Positions 17,278 to 25,208 of a DNA stretch of 59,503 nucleotides are shown piece by piece (position 1 is the first letter of the stretch; the number at the start of each line of letters is the position of its first letter). Both the position numbers and the translations under genes were made by a program. A model generated the notes under the pieces. It searched no databases, was not told where the DNA came from, and saw nothing but the letters and a program-made list of their open reading frames with translations. Origin of the DNA: Ruminococcus callidus (GTDB lineage Bacteria > Bacillota > Clostridia > Oscillospirales > Ruminococcaceae); assembly GCF_020709055.1 (NCBI RefSeq), contig NZ_JAJFCK010000018.1, forward strand, positions 1-59,503, read 5' to 3'.

Positions 17278-17420
17278 GTCGGAAAGAAGCCGGAACTTGG
17301 AACAGAGTTTCGGCTTCCCGTACACCTCCTTGCAAATTTTAAACGGGAAAAAAATGCGCAAACAATGCGATTCCCGTTTTGGTATTGGAACCACAAATTC
17401 GGGAAGAATCTGATATTTTT

Positions 17421-17460
17421 ATTATACAGGATTGACAAAACACTTGCAATGATATATCAT
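17421..17460. promoter_or_regulatory. Overlapping divergent promoters of GH9 and AraC with palindrome
   Basis: Plus strand: TTGACA (17432-17437), 17 bases, TATCAT (17455-17460) toward the AraC gene. Minus strand: TTGCAA (17449-17444), 17 bases, TATAAT (17426-17421) toward GH9. The two promoters interleave, and a perfect 12-bp palindrome ATGATATATCAT (17449-17460) covers the AraC -10. Confidence 0.65.
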
Positions 17461-17502
17461 GTAAAATATATGATGTTTTATATATTTCGAAAGGAGCAAC
17501 CC

Positions 17503-18300
17503 ATGGAGATTCGAAACGCCGGATACAACCACTGTCATGATACCGATTTCATCATCGACCGTCCCAAGGGCAGCGGGGACAATTTGTTGCTGCTGCTGAA
17601 AACAGACTGCATTGTCACGCTGGATGGCGTCGACCAATTGGTTCCGGCAAACAGCGTCTTTCTCTATCCCAAAGATGCACCGCAATTTTACCGCACCTGT
17701 CCGCAGCAGCTCTTCGCCAACGACTGGGTACACTTTCTCTTTGAAGGGAAAGAATTTGCGCAGTTTTCCGCACGGAAAATTCCGTTCCAAACGCCAATTC
17801 CCGTGCAGGAGCCAAACTTTTTCAGCCACTGCATCAAAGAAATCGTCTATGAAACCTATTCGCAAAATTTATACCGCAAAGAAAGCGCATCCTGCTATAT
17901 GACGCTCATCTGGGATAAACTCAGCGAACAGCTGTACCAGAATTCTTTTTTTCCAAAAGACAGCCGGTATGAAATGCTTGCCACCATTCGCCGAAAGATG
18001 TACCGCAGTCCATGGGATTCACGCACGGTAGACAACACCGCCCACGAAGTTCGCATGAGCCGCTCTGCTTTCCAGAAGCTTTACAAGCAGTTTTTTGGCA
18101 TCACCTTTACACAAGATCTCATCCAAAGCCGCATGGAGTATGCTGCCATGCTTCTGCAAAGCACAGATCTTGGCGTTGCGAAAGTCGCAGAGCAGTGCGG
18201 ATATCGCCACTATGAGCACTTCGAACGGCAATTCCTGAAACGGTACGGCATCTCTCCCAAGGCATACCGCACACAGGACATCCCACTTTTCAGGAGATGA
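17503..18300 (+). CDS. AraC family transcriptional regulator
   Basis: Regulator of 265 residues, same architecture as the one at 1715: N-terminal cupin-like sensor opening EIRNAGYNHCHDTDFIIDRP, then an AraC HTH (TVDNTAHEVRMSRSAFQKLY; VAKVAEQCGYRHYEHFERQF; GISPKAYRTQ). AAGGAG at 17491 fixes the ATG at 17503. It is divergent from GH9, with interleaved promoters between them, so it most likely controls GH9 and itself. The stop overlaps the next start (ATGA), coupling it to an MGMT-like gene whose relation to cellulose use is unclear. Confidence 0.92.
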   Translation: MEIRNAGYNHCHDTDFIIDRPKGSGDNLLLLLKTDCIVTLDGVDQLVPANSVFLYPKDAPQFYRTCPQQLFANDWVHFLFEGKEFAQFSARKIPFQTPIPVQEPNFFSHCIKEIVYETYSQNLYRKESASCYMTLIWDKLSEQLYQNSFFPKDSRYEMLATIRRKMYRSPWDSRTVDNTAHEVRMSRSAFQKLYKQFFGITFTQDLIQSRMEYAAMLLQSTDLGVAKVAEQCGYRHYEHFERQFLKRYGISPKAYRTQDIPLFRR

Positions 18301-18614
18301 ATGAAATGGAATCAGTTTGGAACGAAGCATTTGTCTATGAGGTGCTCTCCGTTGTGGAGGAGATCCCCGCCGGAAAAGTGGCATCCTACAGCCAGATCGC
18401 ACGGCTCATCGGCAGAGCGAAAAACGCACGGCTGGTGGGCAGGGCGCTGCATCAGGCAGAGCACTACGGCAGCTACCCCTGTCACCGTGTCGTCAACCAA
18501 GCCGGACGGCTTGCGCCGAACTTTCCGGAGCAGCGGGAGCTGCTTCTGGCGGAAGGTGTGACGTTTCGAAAAAATGGCTGCGTGGATATGAAGTGCTGTC
18601 AGTGGGAGTGCTAG
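18297..18614 (+). CDS. MGMT/Ada-like DNA-binding (alkyltransferase-like) protein
   Basis: Protein of 105 residues matching only the DNA-binding domain of O6-alkylguanine-DNA alkyltransferase: FVYEVLSVVEEIPAGKVASY, then IARLIGRAKNARLVGRAL and GSYPCHRVVNQAGRLAPN. The acceptor Cys of the PCHR motif is present, unlike classic alkyltransferase-like proteins where it is Trp. The short form is common in bacteria; whether it transfers alkyl groups or only marks lesions is open. It overlaps the AraC stop by four bases. Confidence 0.85.
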   Translation: MNEMESVWNEAFVYEVLSVVEEIPAGKVASYSQIARLIGRAKNARLVGRALHQAEHYGSYPCHRVVNQAGRLAPNFPEQRELLLAEGVTFRKNGCVDMKCCQWEC

Positions 18615-18617
18615 GAC

Positions 18618-18722
18618 TCGTTGGAAACATTCCACTGGAATGTTTCCAAAATCAAGAAACAGCAAGCGGGACACAGGGCGGAGCGGTCTTGTTCGCTCCG
18701 TCCTCGAAAAGCTGTCGCTTTT
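18618..18722. repeat. Dispersed two-hairpin repeat, family A, copy 2
   Basis: Inverted copy of 1-105. Stem 18621-18649 (TTGGAAACATTCC with GGAATGTTTCCAA) and stem 18676-18703. Compared with copy 1 the first stem differs at two pairs and both are compensated. The stretch up to 18920 shows another small hairpin (CCAGCTG with CAGCTGG near 18737) and no gene. Confidence 0.75.
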
Positions 18723-18922
18723 CTCACCCACCTCGCCAGCTGCGCTCAGCTGGAGCAGCCTTTTCGGGGCAACGGTTCTGAAATTGTTTTGTTGCTGCAC
18801 GATGCCTTTTGTGACTGTTCTTGCAATCTTGTGACGCACTCTGTAGGAACACGGCATGCTGTGTCCGCAGATCTCACATCACAAAGCGTCAGAGAAGACA
18901 AGCTGCCGATTCCCCGCAAAAT

Positions 18923-18951
18923 TTGACAGAAATCGGCAGATGTGCTATAAT
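18923..18951 (+). promoter_or_regulatory. Consensus promoter of the NERD gene
   Basis: TTGACA, 17 bases, TATAAT; perfect sigmaA consensus 45 bases before the ATG. Confidence 0.85.
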
Positions 18952-18996
18952 ACTACTATTCTAGCGCTGTCCGTGCGCAAAAAAGGAGTAACACCA

Positions 18997-19809
18997 ATGG
19001 GACTGTTCCACCGCAAACCGACTGAACCGCAGAATCCAGTCATTTTCAACGAAGACGCCGCCCTATCCTCCGCACTGCAAACCGCAGGTCTGGAGCGCTA
19101 TCTAAGTCTATACGGAAAGGCGCTGCCGGAGGATCGCCGAAAGGACATCCAGATCAAAAAGCGCATCGCCGAACGTGGCATGGAGGGTGAACAGCTGACG
19201 CTGCACACCCTTATGCGCACCCCAATGTATATGATAATTCTAAAAGACCTGCACTTTTTATATGGCACCATCCCAACACAGGTGGACTTCGTTGTCATCA
19301 CAGACAAGCTGATCTTTGTGCTGGAGACCAAGAACTGGAACGCCGACTTCCGCATCGATGCCTGCGGGGATTTTATCTCGCAGGACACGGGAAAACGCTG
19401 GAAAAGTCCTCTCTCCCAAAACGCAGAGCACATGGAATATCTCTCCCGTGTTTATCAGAGTTTCTCCCGTAACCGGCTGGACCGCTTTTACAGTGCGGTG
19501 GTCTGGGCGAACGAATCCGCCGTGCTGGATCGCTCCGAAGCGCCGGAGGATGCCGTGGAGGCAATCACCTACGTCAAGAATCTGCCCAACTTCATCTTAG
19601 AGCGCTACAACGCCTGCCGGCTCAAGCGCATGAAGCCGGCGGAAATGCAGAGCGTTGCCCAGCAGCTTCTCTCCTACTGTGAGGAGCACGCCGCAAGCCG
19701 CAAGTGTCCGATCTGCGGAAAAGATCTGGTACTGCGGGAAACAGACACCCCGTTTTACGGCTGCTCCGGCTATCGGAACGGCTGCCGTTATACCGAACAG
19801 GAATCGTAA
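18997..19809 (+). CDS. NERD domain protein with C-terminal zinc ribbon
   Basis: Protein of 270 residues. Residues about 60-180 form a NERD nuclease-related domain: PTQVDFVVITDKLIFVLETK contains the conserved Asp and the E-x-K core, followed by NWNADFRI. The last 40 residues are a topoisomerase-type zinc ribbon, CPICGKDL followed by YGCSGYRNGC. It is probably a DNA-processing or repair protein; the substrate is unknown. AAAAGGAG with 6-base spacing supports the ATG at 18997. It is transcribed alone, from a consensus promoter to a strong terminator. Confidence 0.88.
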   Translation: MGLFHRKPTEPQNPVIFNEDAALSSALQTAGLERYLSLYGKALPEDRRKDIQIKKRIAERGMEGEQLTLHTLMRTPMYMIILKDLHFLYGTIPTQVDFVVITDKLIFVLETKNWNADFRIDACGDFISQDTGKRWKSPLSQNAEHMEYLSRVYQSFSRNRLDRFYSAVVWANESAVLDRSEAPEDAVEAITYVKNLPNFILERYNACRLKRMKPAEMQSVAQQLLSYCEEHAASRKCPICGKDLVLRETDTPFYGCSGYRNGCRYTEQES

Positions 19810-19818
19810 CCGTATGAC

Positions 19819-19860
19819 AAGAGCTGTCCCATCCAGAAATGGATGTGGCAGCTCTTTTTG
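19819..19860 (+). terminator. Terminator of the NERD gene
   Basis: AAGAGCTG and CATCCA pair with TGGATG and CAGCTCTT, followed by TTTG. Confidence 0.85.
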
Positions 19861-19876
19861 CTTTATACAAATATTA

Positions 19877-20036
19877 GAGCTCGTGTTCATAGGCGTCTAT
19901 CTACGTCTTTTCGGCAATTTTTGTTGCATACTGCGTGAAAAATTCTTGCCATACGAAAGTATGCCTGCAAATTTTTGCCTTGTCTGCAAAAAAATTTGCT
20001 CGAAAATCCGCATATATTTCCGATGAACACAAGCTC
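19877..20036. repeat. MITE-like repeat, family B, copy 2 (160 bp)
   Basis: Same 160-bp element as at 2506-2665 in inverted orientation, flanked by TTA at 19874-19876 and 20037-20039. Read on the minus strand, the right TTA is the TAA stop of the DUF3783 gene. Confidence 0.75.
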
Positions 20037-20396
20037 TTATTGATTCAGTGACCGGCGCTCCCGCTCCAGTTCCCACGCCAGCTGGAATACCGTCCAGTGC
20101 TGGTTGGTGGGGGTGAGCACTGCCTTGTGCGGAATTTCGATTCCGGCATGGCGCAGCCCCTGCAAAAAACGATCCATATGGCTGTTCCTGAGTCCGCAGA
20201 ACACCAGCAGTCCCGTCGGCGGCAATTCGTCCGCAGCAGTTCCGGCAGCATCCGCCGGCACGGCATAGCCGGCAAGCTGCCCGACACTCTGACCGTATGC
20301 GGAGGGCTGGATATGCACTGCACGCAGATGCTGCTTCACGGCCAACTGCTCCACCTGTTCCGCCTGCGGAATGGCAATCAACAGCACTTTCTCCAT
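20037..20396 (-). CDS. DUF3783 domain protein
   Basis: Protein of 119 residues. The C-terminal half carries the DUF3783 pattern: LLVFCGLRNSHMDRFLQGLR, then IPHKAVLTPTNQHWTVFQL and a helical Glu/Arg tail. No catalytic residues are evident. GGAGGTG with 6-base spacing supports the ATG at 20396 over a GTG at 20405. It begins right after the deacetylase gene ends, so the two form an operon. Its stop codon coincides with the edge of a family B repeat. Confidence 0.8.
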   Translation of the reverse strand: MEKVLLIAIPQAEQVEQLAVKQHLRAVHIQPSAYGQSVGQLAGYAVPADAAGTAADELPPTGLLVFCGLRNSHMDRFLQGLRHAGIEIPHKAVLTPTNQHWTVFQLAWELERERRSLNQ

Positions 20397-20397
20397 C

Positions 20398-21099
20398 TCA
20401 CACACCTCCGCCCAGCAGAACCTCGGCGTTGGTTCCGTAGAAAATGTCCGCTTTTCCGCTGAGCATCTCGCAGAGCCGCTTCATTCTGTCCCAATTCCGG
20501 TTGCCCTCGAATTCGTAGCTGTGCCCCCAGATGTAGAAGATTTGTGGCGTTTCCGGCTCCATCGCCAGAAACTGCTCCGCCAGCGAAAATAGCTGCGCAT
20601 CATCGTGGTGGCAGGTGGGCTGGAATCGCAGCAGGTCTTTCTGCGGGGCAAAGCTGCGGCTGGAAGCCACGCCCCGTCCATACCGGAGATCCAGTTCTTT
20701 CAGCTTCTCCACCACGGTGTCATTGTACACGCCGTAGGGATAGGACATTCCCACCGGACGTGTGCCGAAAATCTCCGTGATGGCACGCAGATCACCGCCA
20801 AGCTCCTCCTCCAGCGCCTCCGGCGAAAGCTCTGTCAGATTCTGGTGCAGACTGCCGTGTACAGCGACCTCGTGGCCACGGTACAGCGACGGGCAGTCCC
20901 GCAGGTTCAGCCGGTGCACCCACAGGCGATCCCGATACTGCCACGTGCCGTGGTCGTGGTCTAAGCCGGTGTTGACGTGAAACGTCGCTTTCATGCCGTA
21001 ATCGTTGAAAATTTCCAGCAGCTTCTCGTCCTGCTCGTTGCCGTCGTCATAGCTGAACGTGACTGCCTTGCGGTATTGCTGTTCCCAATGCATTGTCAT
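20398..21099 (-). CDS. Polysaccharide deacetylase (CE4-like)
   Basis: Protein of 233 residues with the NodB homology pattern: AVTFSYDDGNEQDEKLLEIF (the first Asp pair), KATFHVNTGL, EVAVHGSLHQNLTEL with the metal His in HGSLH, and RPVGMSYPYGVYND. There is no signal peptide, so it may act inside the cell on an acylated sugar rather than on wall polymer. AAGGGG precedes ATG 21099 (21093 is an alternative). It is divergent from the GH10 xylanase, so it may deacetylate imported xylo-oligosaccharides; this is inference. Confidence 0.82.
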   Translation of the reverse strand: MTMHWEQQYRKAVTFSYDDGNEQDEKLLEIFNDYGMKATFHVNTGLDHDHGTWQYRDRLWVHRLNLRDCPSLYRGHEVAVHGSLHQNLTELSPEALEEELGGDLRAITEIFGTRPVGMSYPYGVYNDTVVEKLKELDLRYGRGVASSRSFAPQKDLLRFQPTCHHDDAQLFSLAEQFLAMEPETPQIFYIWGHSYEFEGNRNWDRMKRLCEMLSGKADIFYGTNAEVLLGGGV

Positions 21100-21199
21100 C
21101 GACCCCTTTTTCGAAATGATATGGTCTTATTATGCCATAAAATGCCGGAAAAGTCAACGGCAGAAAAGTTGCGGCGTCGCAATTTTCCTATCAAAAATA

Positions 21200-21229
21200 T
21201 TGACAAAATGTTTTTCAAAATGTTATAAT
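21200..21229 (+). promoter_or_regulatory. Promoter of the GH10 xylanase gene
   Basis: TTGACA, 18 bases, TATAAT, 68 bases before the ATG. Confidence 0.75.
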
Positions 21230-21297
21230 AGGTGCAGCATAGCGACAAGCTGATGCTCTTGTACGAAAAAGCAAACATGGAAAGGAAGGAATGTTAC

Positions 21298-24200
21298 ATG
21301 AAATTCGGAAGAATTCTGGCTGCCGTCACCACGGGTGTGCTGGCAGTCAGCAGTATGTCTTTCACCGGTCTGGTGGGGTACGCCGCACCGGAAGAGCTGA
21401 TGAACGACACCTTTGAAAGCGGATTCGGCGCCTGGAAAGGCGTGGGTTCCAGTCTGTCCCTGTCCACAGAACAGGCGCACAGCGGCGGAACCTCCCTGTA
21501 CTGCTACGACCGCACCGCAAACTGGGGTGCGCCCCGCTGCTCTCTGACGGGAATCGTGGCTGCCGGACAGAGCTATGAGATCTCTGCCAGCGCCATGTAT
21601 GAGGGCAGCGGTCAGCAGAACATGGCGATCAAAATGATCTACACCGACACCAGCGGCACAGACCACTATGAACAGGTGGCTGCTACGCAGGCGACTGCCG
21701 GACAGTGGGTGGAGATGAAGGGCAACTACACCATTCCCAGCGGCGCTACCGGCATGATCCTCTATGTGGAGATGCCGAACGCCAACACCGACCAGACCTA
21801 TTACATTGATGACGTGGTCATCAAGGGCGAAAAGACGGAGATCAAGCTGGACGACAAGTTCGAATCGGACTTCGAGGACGGCACACAGAGCTGGAACGGC
21901 CGTGGCAGCGCCACAGCAGAGCGCTCCACCACGTATGCCCACAGCGGAAACGCCAGCCTGTATGTGTCCGGCAGAACCCAACTCTGGAACGGTTCGACCC
22001 GCAGTGTGGCTGACATCATGGAAGCCGGCGGCTACTACAAAGTCGGCACCTACGTGCTCTATGACGGCGACCAGTACTCCGACACCCAGAAGTTCTCCAT
22101 CAACCTGCAATACGACTACAACGGCAAGGAGAACTACTACACCATCGCCACCGAAACCGCAAAGAAGGGCGAATGGCAGTATGTGGGCAGCGAGTTCACC
22201 GCGCCGGAGGGTGCAACCAACTTCTATATCTATGTACAGACCGGCTACACCAGTGCCCCCAAGGAACAGGATCTCATGAACTTCTACATGGACGATGCAG
22301 TCGGCGAACGCCTGCCGGATCCTACCATTCAGGACGACATTGCTTCCCTGAAAGACGCCTATTCCGATTACTTCAAGATCGGCTGCGCCTGCACCGGCTC
22401 GGAATTTGCACAGGGCGCCACCAAAGACCTCATCAAAAAGCACTACAACAGCCTGACACTGGGCAACGAGCTGAAACCGGACAGCGTGCTGGATCAGGCA
22501 CTGTCCCAGAAGTATGTGGCAGAGACCGGCGATGACACCATGCCCCAGATCTCTCTGAATGAAGCAGACGAGATGCTGAAGTTTGCCGGCGAAAACAAGA
22601 TTCCGGTACGTGGCCACGTGCTGGTATGGCACAGCCAGACACCGGACTGGTTCTTCAAGGAAAACTTCGATCCCAACGGGGCATGGGTTTCCAAGGACAA
22701 GATGACCAAGCGTCTGGAAAACTACATCAAGACCGTCATGGAAACGCTGAAAAAGGATTACCCCGATGTGGAATTCTACGCATGGGACGTGGTGAATGAA
22801 GCTGCTTCCGATGCCGGCACCATTCGGGACGCCGGTTCCAACAACGAGGTCGACGGACAGTCCGCATGGGTCAAGGTCTACGGCGACCAGTCCTATATCC
22901 CGCTGGCGTTTGAGTTCGCCAAGAAGTATGCACCGGCAGGCTGCAAGCTGTTCTACAATGACTACAACGAGTACTCTCCCAACAAGCAGGCGTACATCAT
23001 CAGCGACATTCTGAAACCGCTGGTGGAAAAGAACCTGATCGACGGCGTGGGCATGCAGTCCCACATCTCCATGAGTTATCCCACCATTGATCTGTACAAG
23101 TCCGCCATGCAGCAGTATGCAGACCTGGGACTGGAAGTACAGGTCACCGAATTGGACGTTTCCGAGAAGTCCAACGAACACGCCAACCAGCTGGCACTGG
23201 CACAGCGGTATCAGGACGTGTTCAAGATGTACAAGGAAATGAAGGATTCCGGCGTGAACCTGTCCGCCGTTGTCCTCTGGGGCATCACCGACTCCACCAG
23301 CTGGATCGGCGGCTATCCCCTGCTCTTTGACAAGGACTATCAGGCAAAGCCGTCCTATTACGCCGTGATCGACACCGATTCCGAAGTAGAAAAGCTCCAG
23401 ACCATGACGGCATACCGCTATGACGGCACAGATGCCGATCTGGAACGGGCATTGGAAATCGGTACGGCACAGTATCTGAACAACGGAACCACATACTTTA
23501 AGGCTGCATGGTCAGATAAAGGCATGGTGGTCCGTGTTTACAATCCGGTTTGGTCTGATGACATCACCATTGAAGGATGCGATGCATATGTATCACAAGT
23601 CTTTCTGTATGGTAGCACAACCAATCAGAAAGGCGACTTCATCTGGAACGGCTTTGTAGAGGAAAATGATGCGTATGTGGATGCATATGCCATGATTTCC
23701 GGACAAGAACTCACAGGCAAGGTAGGCGATACTGTATATCTGGATGTTTACAGCGATGCAGCTGGTTGGAACGATACAGAATACGCACAAAACAATTATC
23801 TTGCCAGAACAGCAGGGAAAACAATGGACACATTGCCCACCTGCGGTATTGTCACCCTCGCAGAACAGCCCAAGTATGCCGAAGCAACCAAGACCGAAAC
23901 ACCCATTACCATTGACGGGGACATCGATGCCGCATGGGCAGATGCCAACACCATTGATGTCAACACCTACTCCATGGGCAACGGTGCGACCGCCGTTTCC
24001 AAGATGCTCTGGGACGAGAATTACTTCTATGTGCTGACTGAAGTCACCGATCCCGTACTGAGCGTGGCAAGTGCCAACGCCTACGAGCAGGACACCGTGG
24101 AAGTATTCTTCGACGAGAACAACCACAAGACTTCCTCTTACGAAAGCGACGACATTCAGTGCCGCATCAACTACGAGAACGACAAGACCGTTACCGACGG

Positions 24201-24771
24201 ACGTTCCACTGACGCATTCCTCTCCGGCACGAAAAAGACCGACAAGGGCTATATCGTCGAGGTGGCAATTCCGTACACCATCGGTTCGTTCCACGCCAAC
24301 CAGATCGTAGGCTTTGACGTACAGGTCAACGATGACGGCACCGGCGACGGCAAGCGTACCAGCATGGCCAACTGGAACGACCTCACCGGTCAGGGCTACA
24401 TCAACACCAGCGGCTTCGGCGTGCTGAAACTGGTGGGCGACGGCACCGAAGTAACCGGTACCACAACAACCACCGGAACCGGCACCACCACAGAAACCAC
24501 TACCACAACTTCCGTCACCACAGCTACCACTGAGGCGACCGGCGAAACCACCACAGCAGATGACTCCGTTCTCTATGGCGATGTCAATCTGGACGGTGAT
24601 GTGGATCTGTCCGATGCCGTTCTGCTGAACAAAGCAGTTGCCGGCGTAGTCGAGCTGAACGACCAGCAGAAAAAGAATGCGGATTGTGCTGCCGGCGGCG
24701 GTATCGGCGGCGACGACTCCATGAGTCTGCTGCGATTCCTGGTGCACCTGATCAACCAGCTGCCGGAATAA
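21298..24771 (+). CDS. Cellulosomal GH10 xylanase with CBM22, CBM9 and dockerin
   Basis: Multimodular secreted endo-beta-1,4-xylanase of 1157 residues. Order: signal peptide (1-32); two CBM22-like modules (about 35-180, LMNDTFESGFGAWKGVGSSL; about 185-335, FEDGTQSWNGRGSATAERST); GH10 (about 340-695) with acid/base E501 in WDVVNEAASD and nucleophile E618 in VQVTELDVSE; a less typical beta-rich module (about 705-855); CBM9 (about 865-1050, ITIDGDIDAAWADANTID); a Thr-rich linker; and a dockerin. The dockerin's first Ca loop is normal (YGDVNLDGDVDLSDAVLLNK), but the second reads DCAAGGGIGGDDSMSLLRFL, missing most ligands. GGAAGGA precedes the ATG. Confidence 0.94.
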   Translation: MKFGRILAAVTTGVLAVSSMSFTGLVGYAAPEELMNDTFESGFGAWKGVGSSLSLSTEQAHSGGTSLYCYDRTANWGAPRCSLTGIVAAGQSYEISASAMYEGSGQQNMAIKMIYTDTSGTDHYEQVAATQATAGQWVEMKGNYTIPSGATGMILYVEMPNANTDQTYYIDDVVIKGEKTEIKLDDKFESDFEDGTQSWNGRGSATAERSTTYAHSGNASLYVSGRTQLWNGSTRSVADIMEAGGYYKVGTYVLYDGDQYSDTQKFSINLQYDYNGKENYYTIATETAKKGEWQYVGSEFTAPEGATNFYIYVQTGYTSAPKEQDLMNFYMDDAVGERLPDPTIQDDIASLKDAYSDYFKIGCACTGSEFAQGATKDLIKKHYNSLTLGNELKPDSVLDQALSQKYVAETGDDTMPQISLNEADEMLKFAGENKIPVRGHVLVWHSQTPDWFFKENFDPNGAWVSKDKMTKRLENYIKTVMETLKKDYPDVEFYAWDVVNEAASDAGTIRDAGSNNEVDGQSAWVKVYGDQSYIPLAFEFAKKYAPAGCKLFYNDYNEYSPNKQAYIISDILKPLVEKNLIDGVGMQSHISMSYPTIDLYKSAMQQYADLGLEVQVTELDVSEKSNEHANQLALAQRYQDVFKMYKEMKDSGVNLSAVVLWGITDSTSWIGGYPLLFDKDYQAKPSYYAVIDTDSEVEKLQTMTAYRYDGTDADLERALEIGTAQYLNNGTTYFKAAWSDKGMVVRVYNPVWSDDITIEGCDAYVSQVFLYGSTTNQKGDFIWNGFVEENDAYVDAYAMISGQELTGKVGDTVYLDVYSDAAGWNDTEYAQNNYLARTAGKTMDTLPTCGIVTLAEQPKYAEATKTETPITIDGDIDAAWADANTIDVNTYSMGNGATAVSKMLWDENYFYVLTEVTDPVLSVASANAYEQDTVEVFFDENNHKTSSYESDDIQCRINYENDKTVTDGRSTDAFLSGTKKTDKGYIVEVAIPYTIGSFHANQIVGFDVQVNDDGTGDGKRTSMANWNDLTGQGYINTSGFGVLKLVGDGTEVTGTTTTTGTGTTTETTTTTSVTTATTEATGETTTADDSVLYGDVNLDGDVDLSDAVLLNKAVAGVVELNDQQKKNADCAAGGGIGGDDSMSLLRFLVHLINQLPE

Positions 24772-24798
24772 TCTCCGTGCGCAAAGTCGCATAGTTTA

Positions 24799-25133
24799 GG
24801 CAATACCGCACAAAGATTGTGCGACAGATGCGTCGTCAAATTTTTCGTCAGATGAAACAAAAAGCGGAGTGAATACTTGCTGTATTCACGAGCATTTTTG
24901 TGAAATATGAGAGTCTGTTTCGTATCTGACGTATGCAGATTGCGTCGTCAGATTTTTTGAGAGATGAAGGGAAAAACGGAGAAAATCCTTTGTGGATTTT
25001 CGAGTATTTTCCCGAAATATCTCGGAAAATATGCACGCAAGATGTGTGCGAGAAGATACGAAACAGGCTCTGAAGGGAAATTTGCAAGCAGATGGCGTGC
25101 AAAGTCGCCAGACGCTCTTTGTGCGGTATTGCC
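24799..25133. mobile_element. MITE-like element, family C (335 bp)
   Basis: Perfect 18-bp terminal inverted repeats GGCAATACCGCACAAAGA (24799-24816) and its complement (25116-25133), flanked by TTTA on both sides (24795-24798, 25134-25137). Inside is a second inverted pair (AGTCTGTTTCGTATCT with AGATACGAAACAGGCT) and a direct repeat of a GCGTCGTCA-A/T-rich-AGATGAA block. It has no gene. It separates the xylanase stop codon from the terminator at 25155. Confidence 0.75.
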
Positions 25134-25154
25134 TTTAGAACAATCCCGTAAAAA

Positions 25155-25201
25155 TATCCCCGCCGTGCTGTTTCCGGACAGTGCGGCGGGGATGTTGTTT
25201 T
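25155..25201 (+). terminator. Terminator downstream of the GH10 gene
   Basis: ATCCCCGCCGTGC pairs with GTGCGGCGGGGAT (small mismatch at the top), then GTTGTTTTT. It probably served the xylanase gene before the 335-bp element inserted. Confidence 0.7.
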
Positions 25202-25208
25202 TCACTTA

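Noticed and set aside
21223..23181. Long minus-strand open frame opposite the GH10 xylanase
   Set aside because: Valine/cysteine-rich antisense translation of a GC-biased gene; no ribosome site, no domains, and the plus strand codes for clear CBM22 and GH10 modules.
24478..24560. Second Thr-codon tract
   Set aside because: It is the linker of the GH10 enzyme, in frame with the dockerin.
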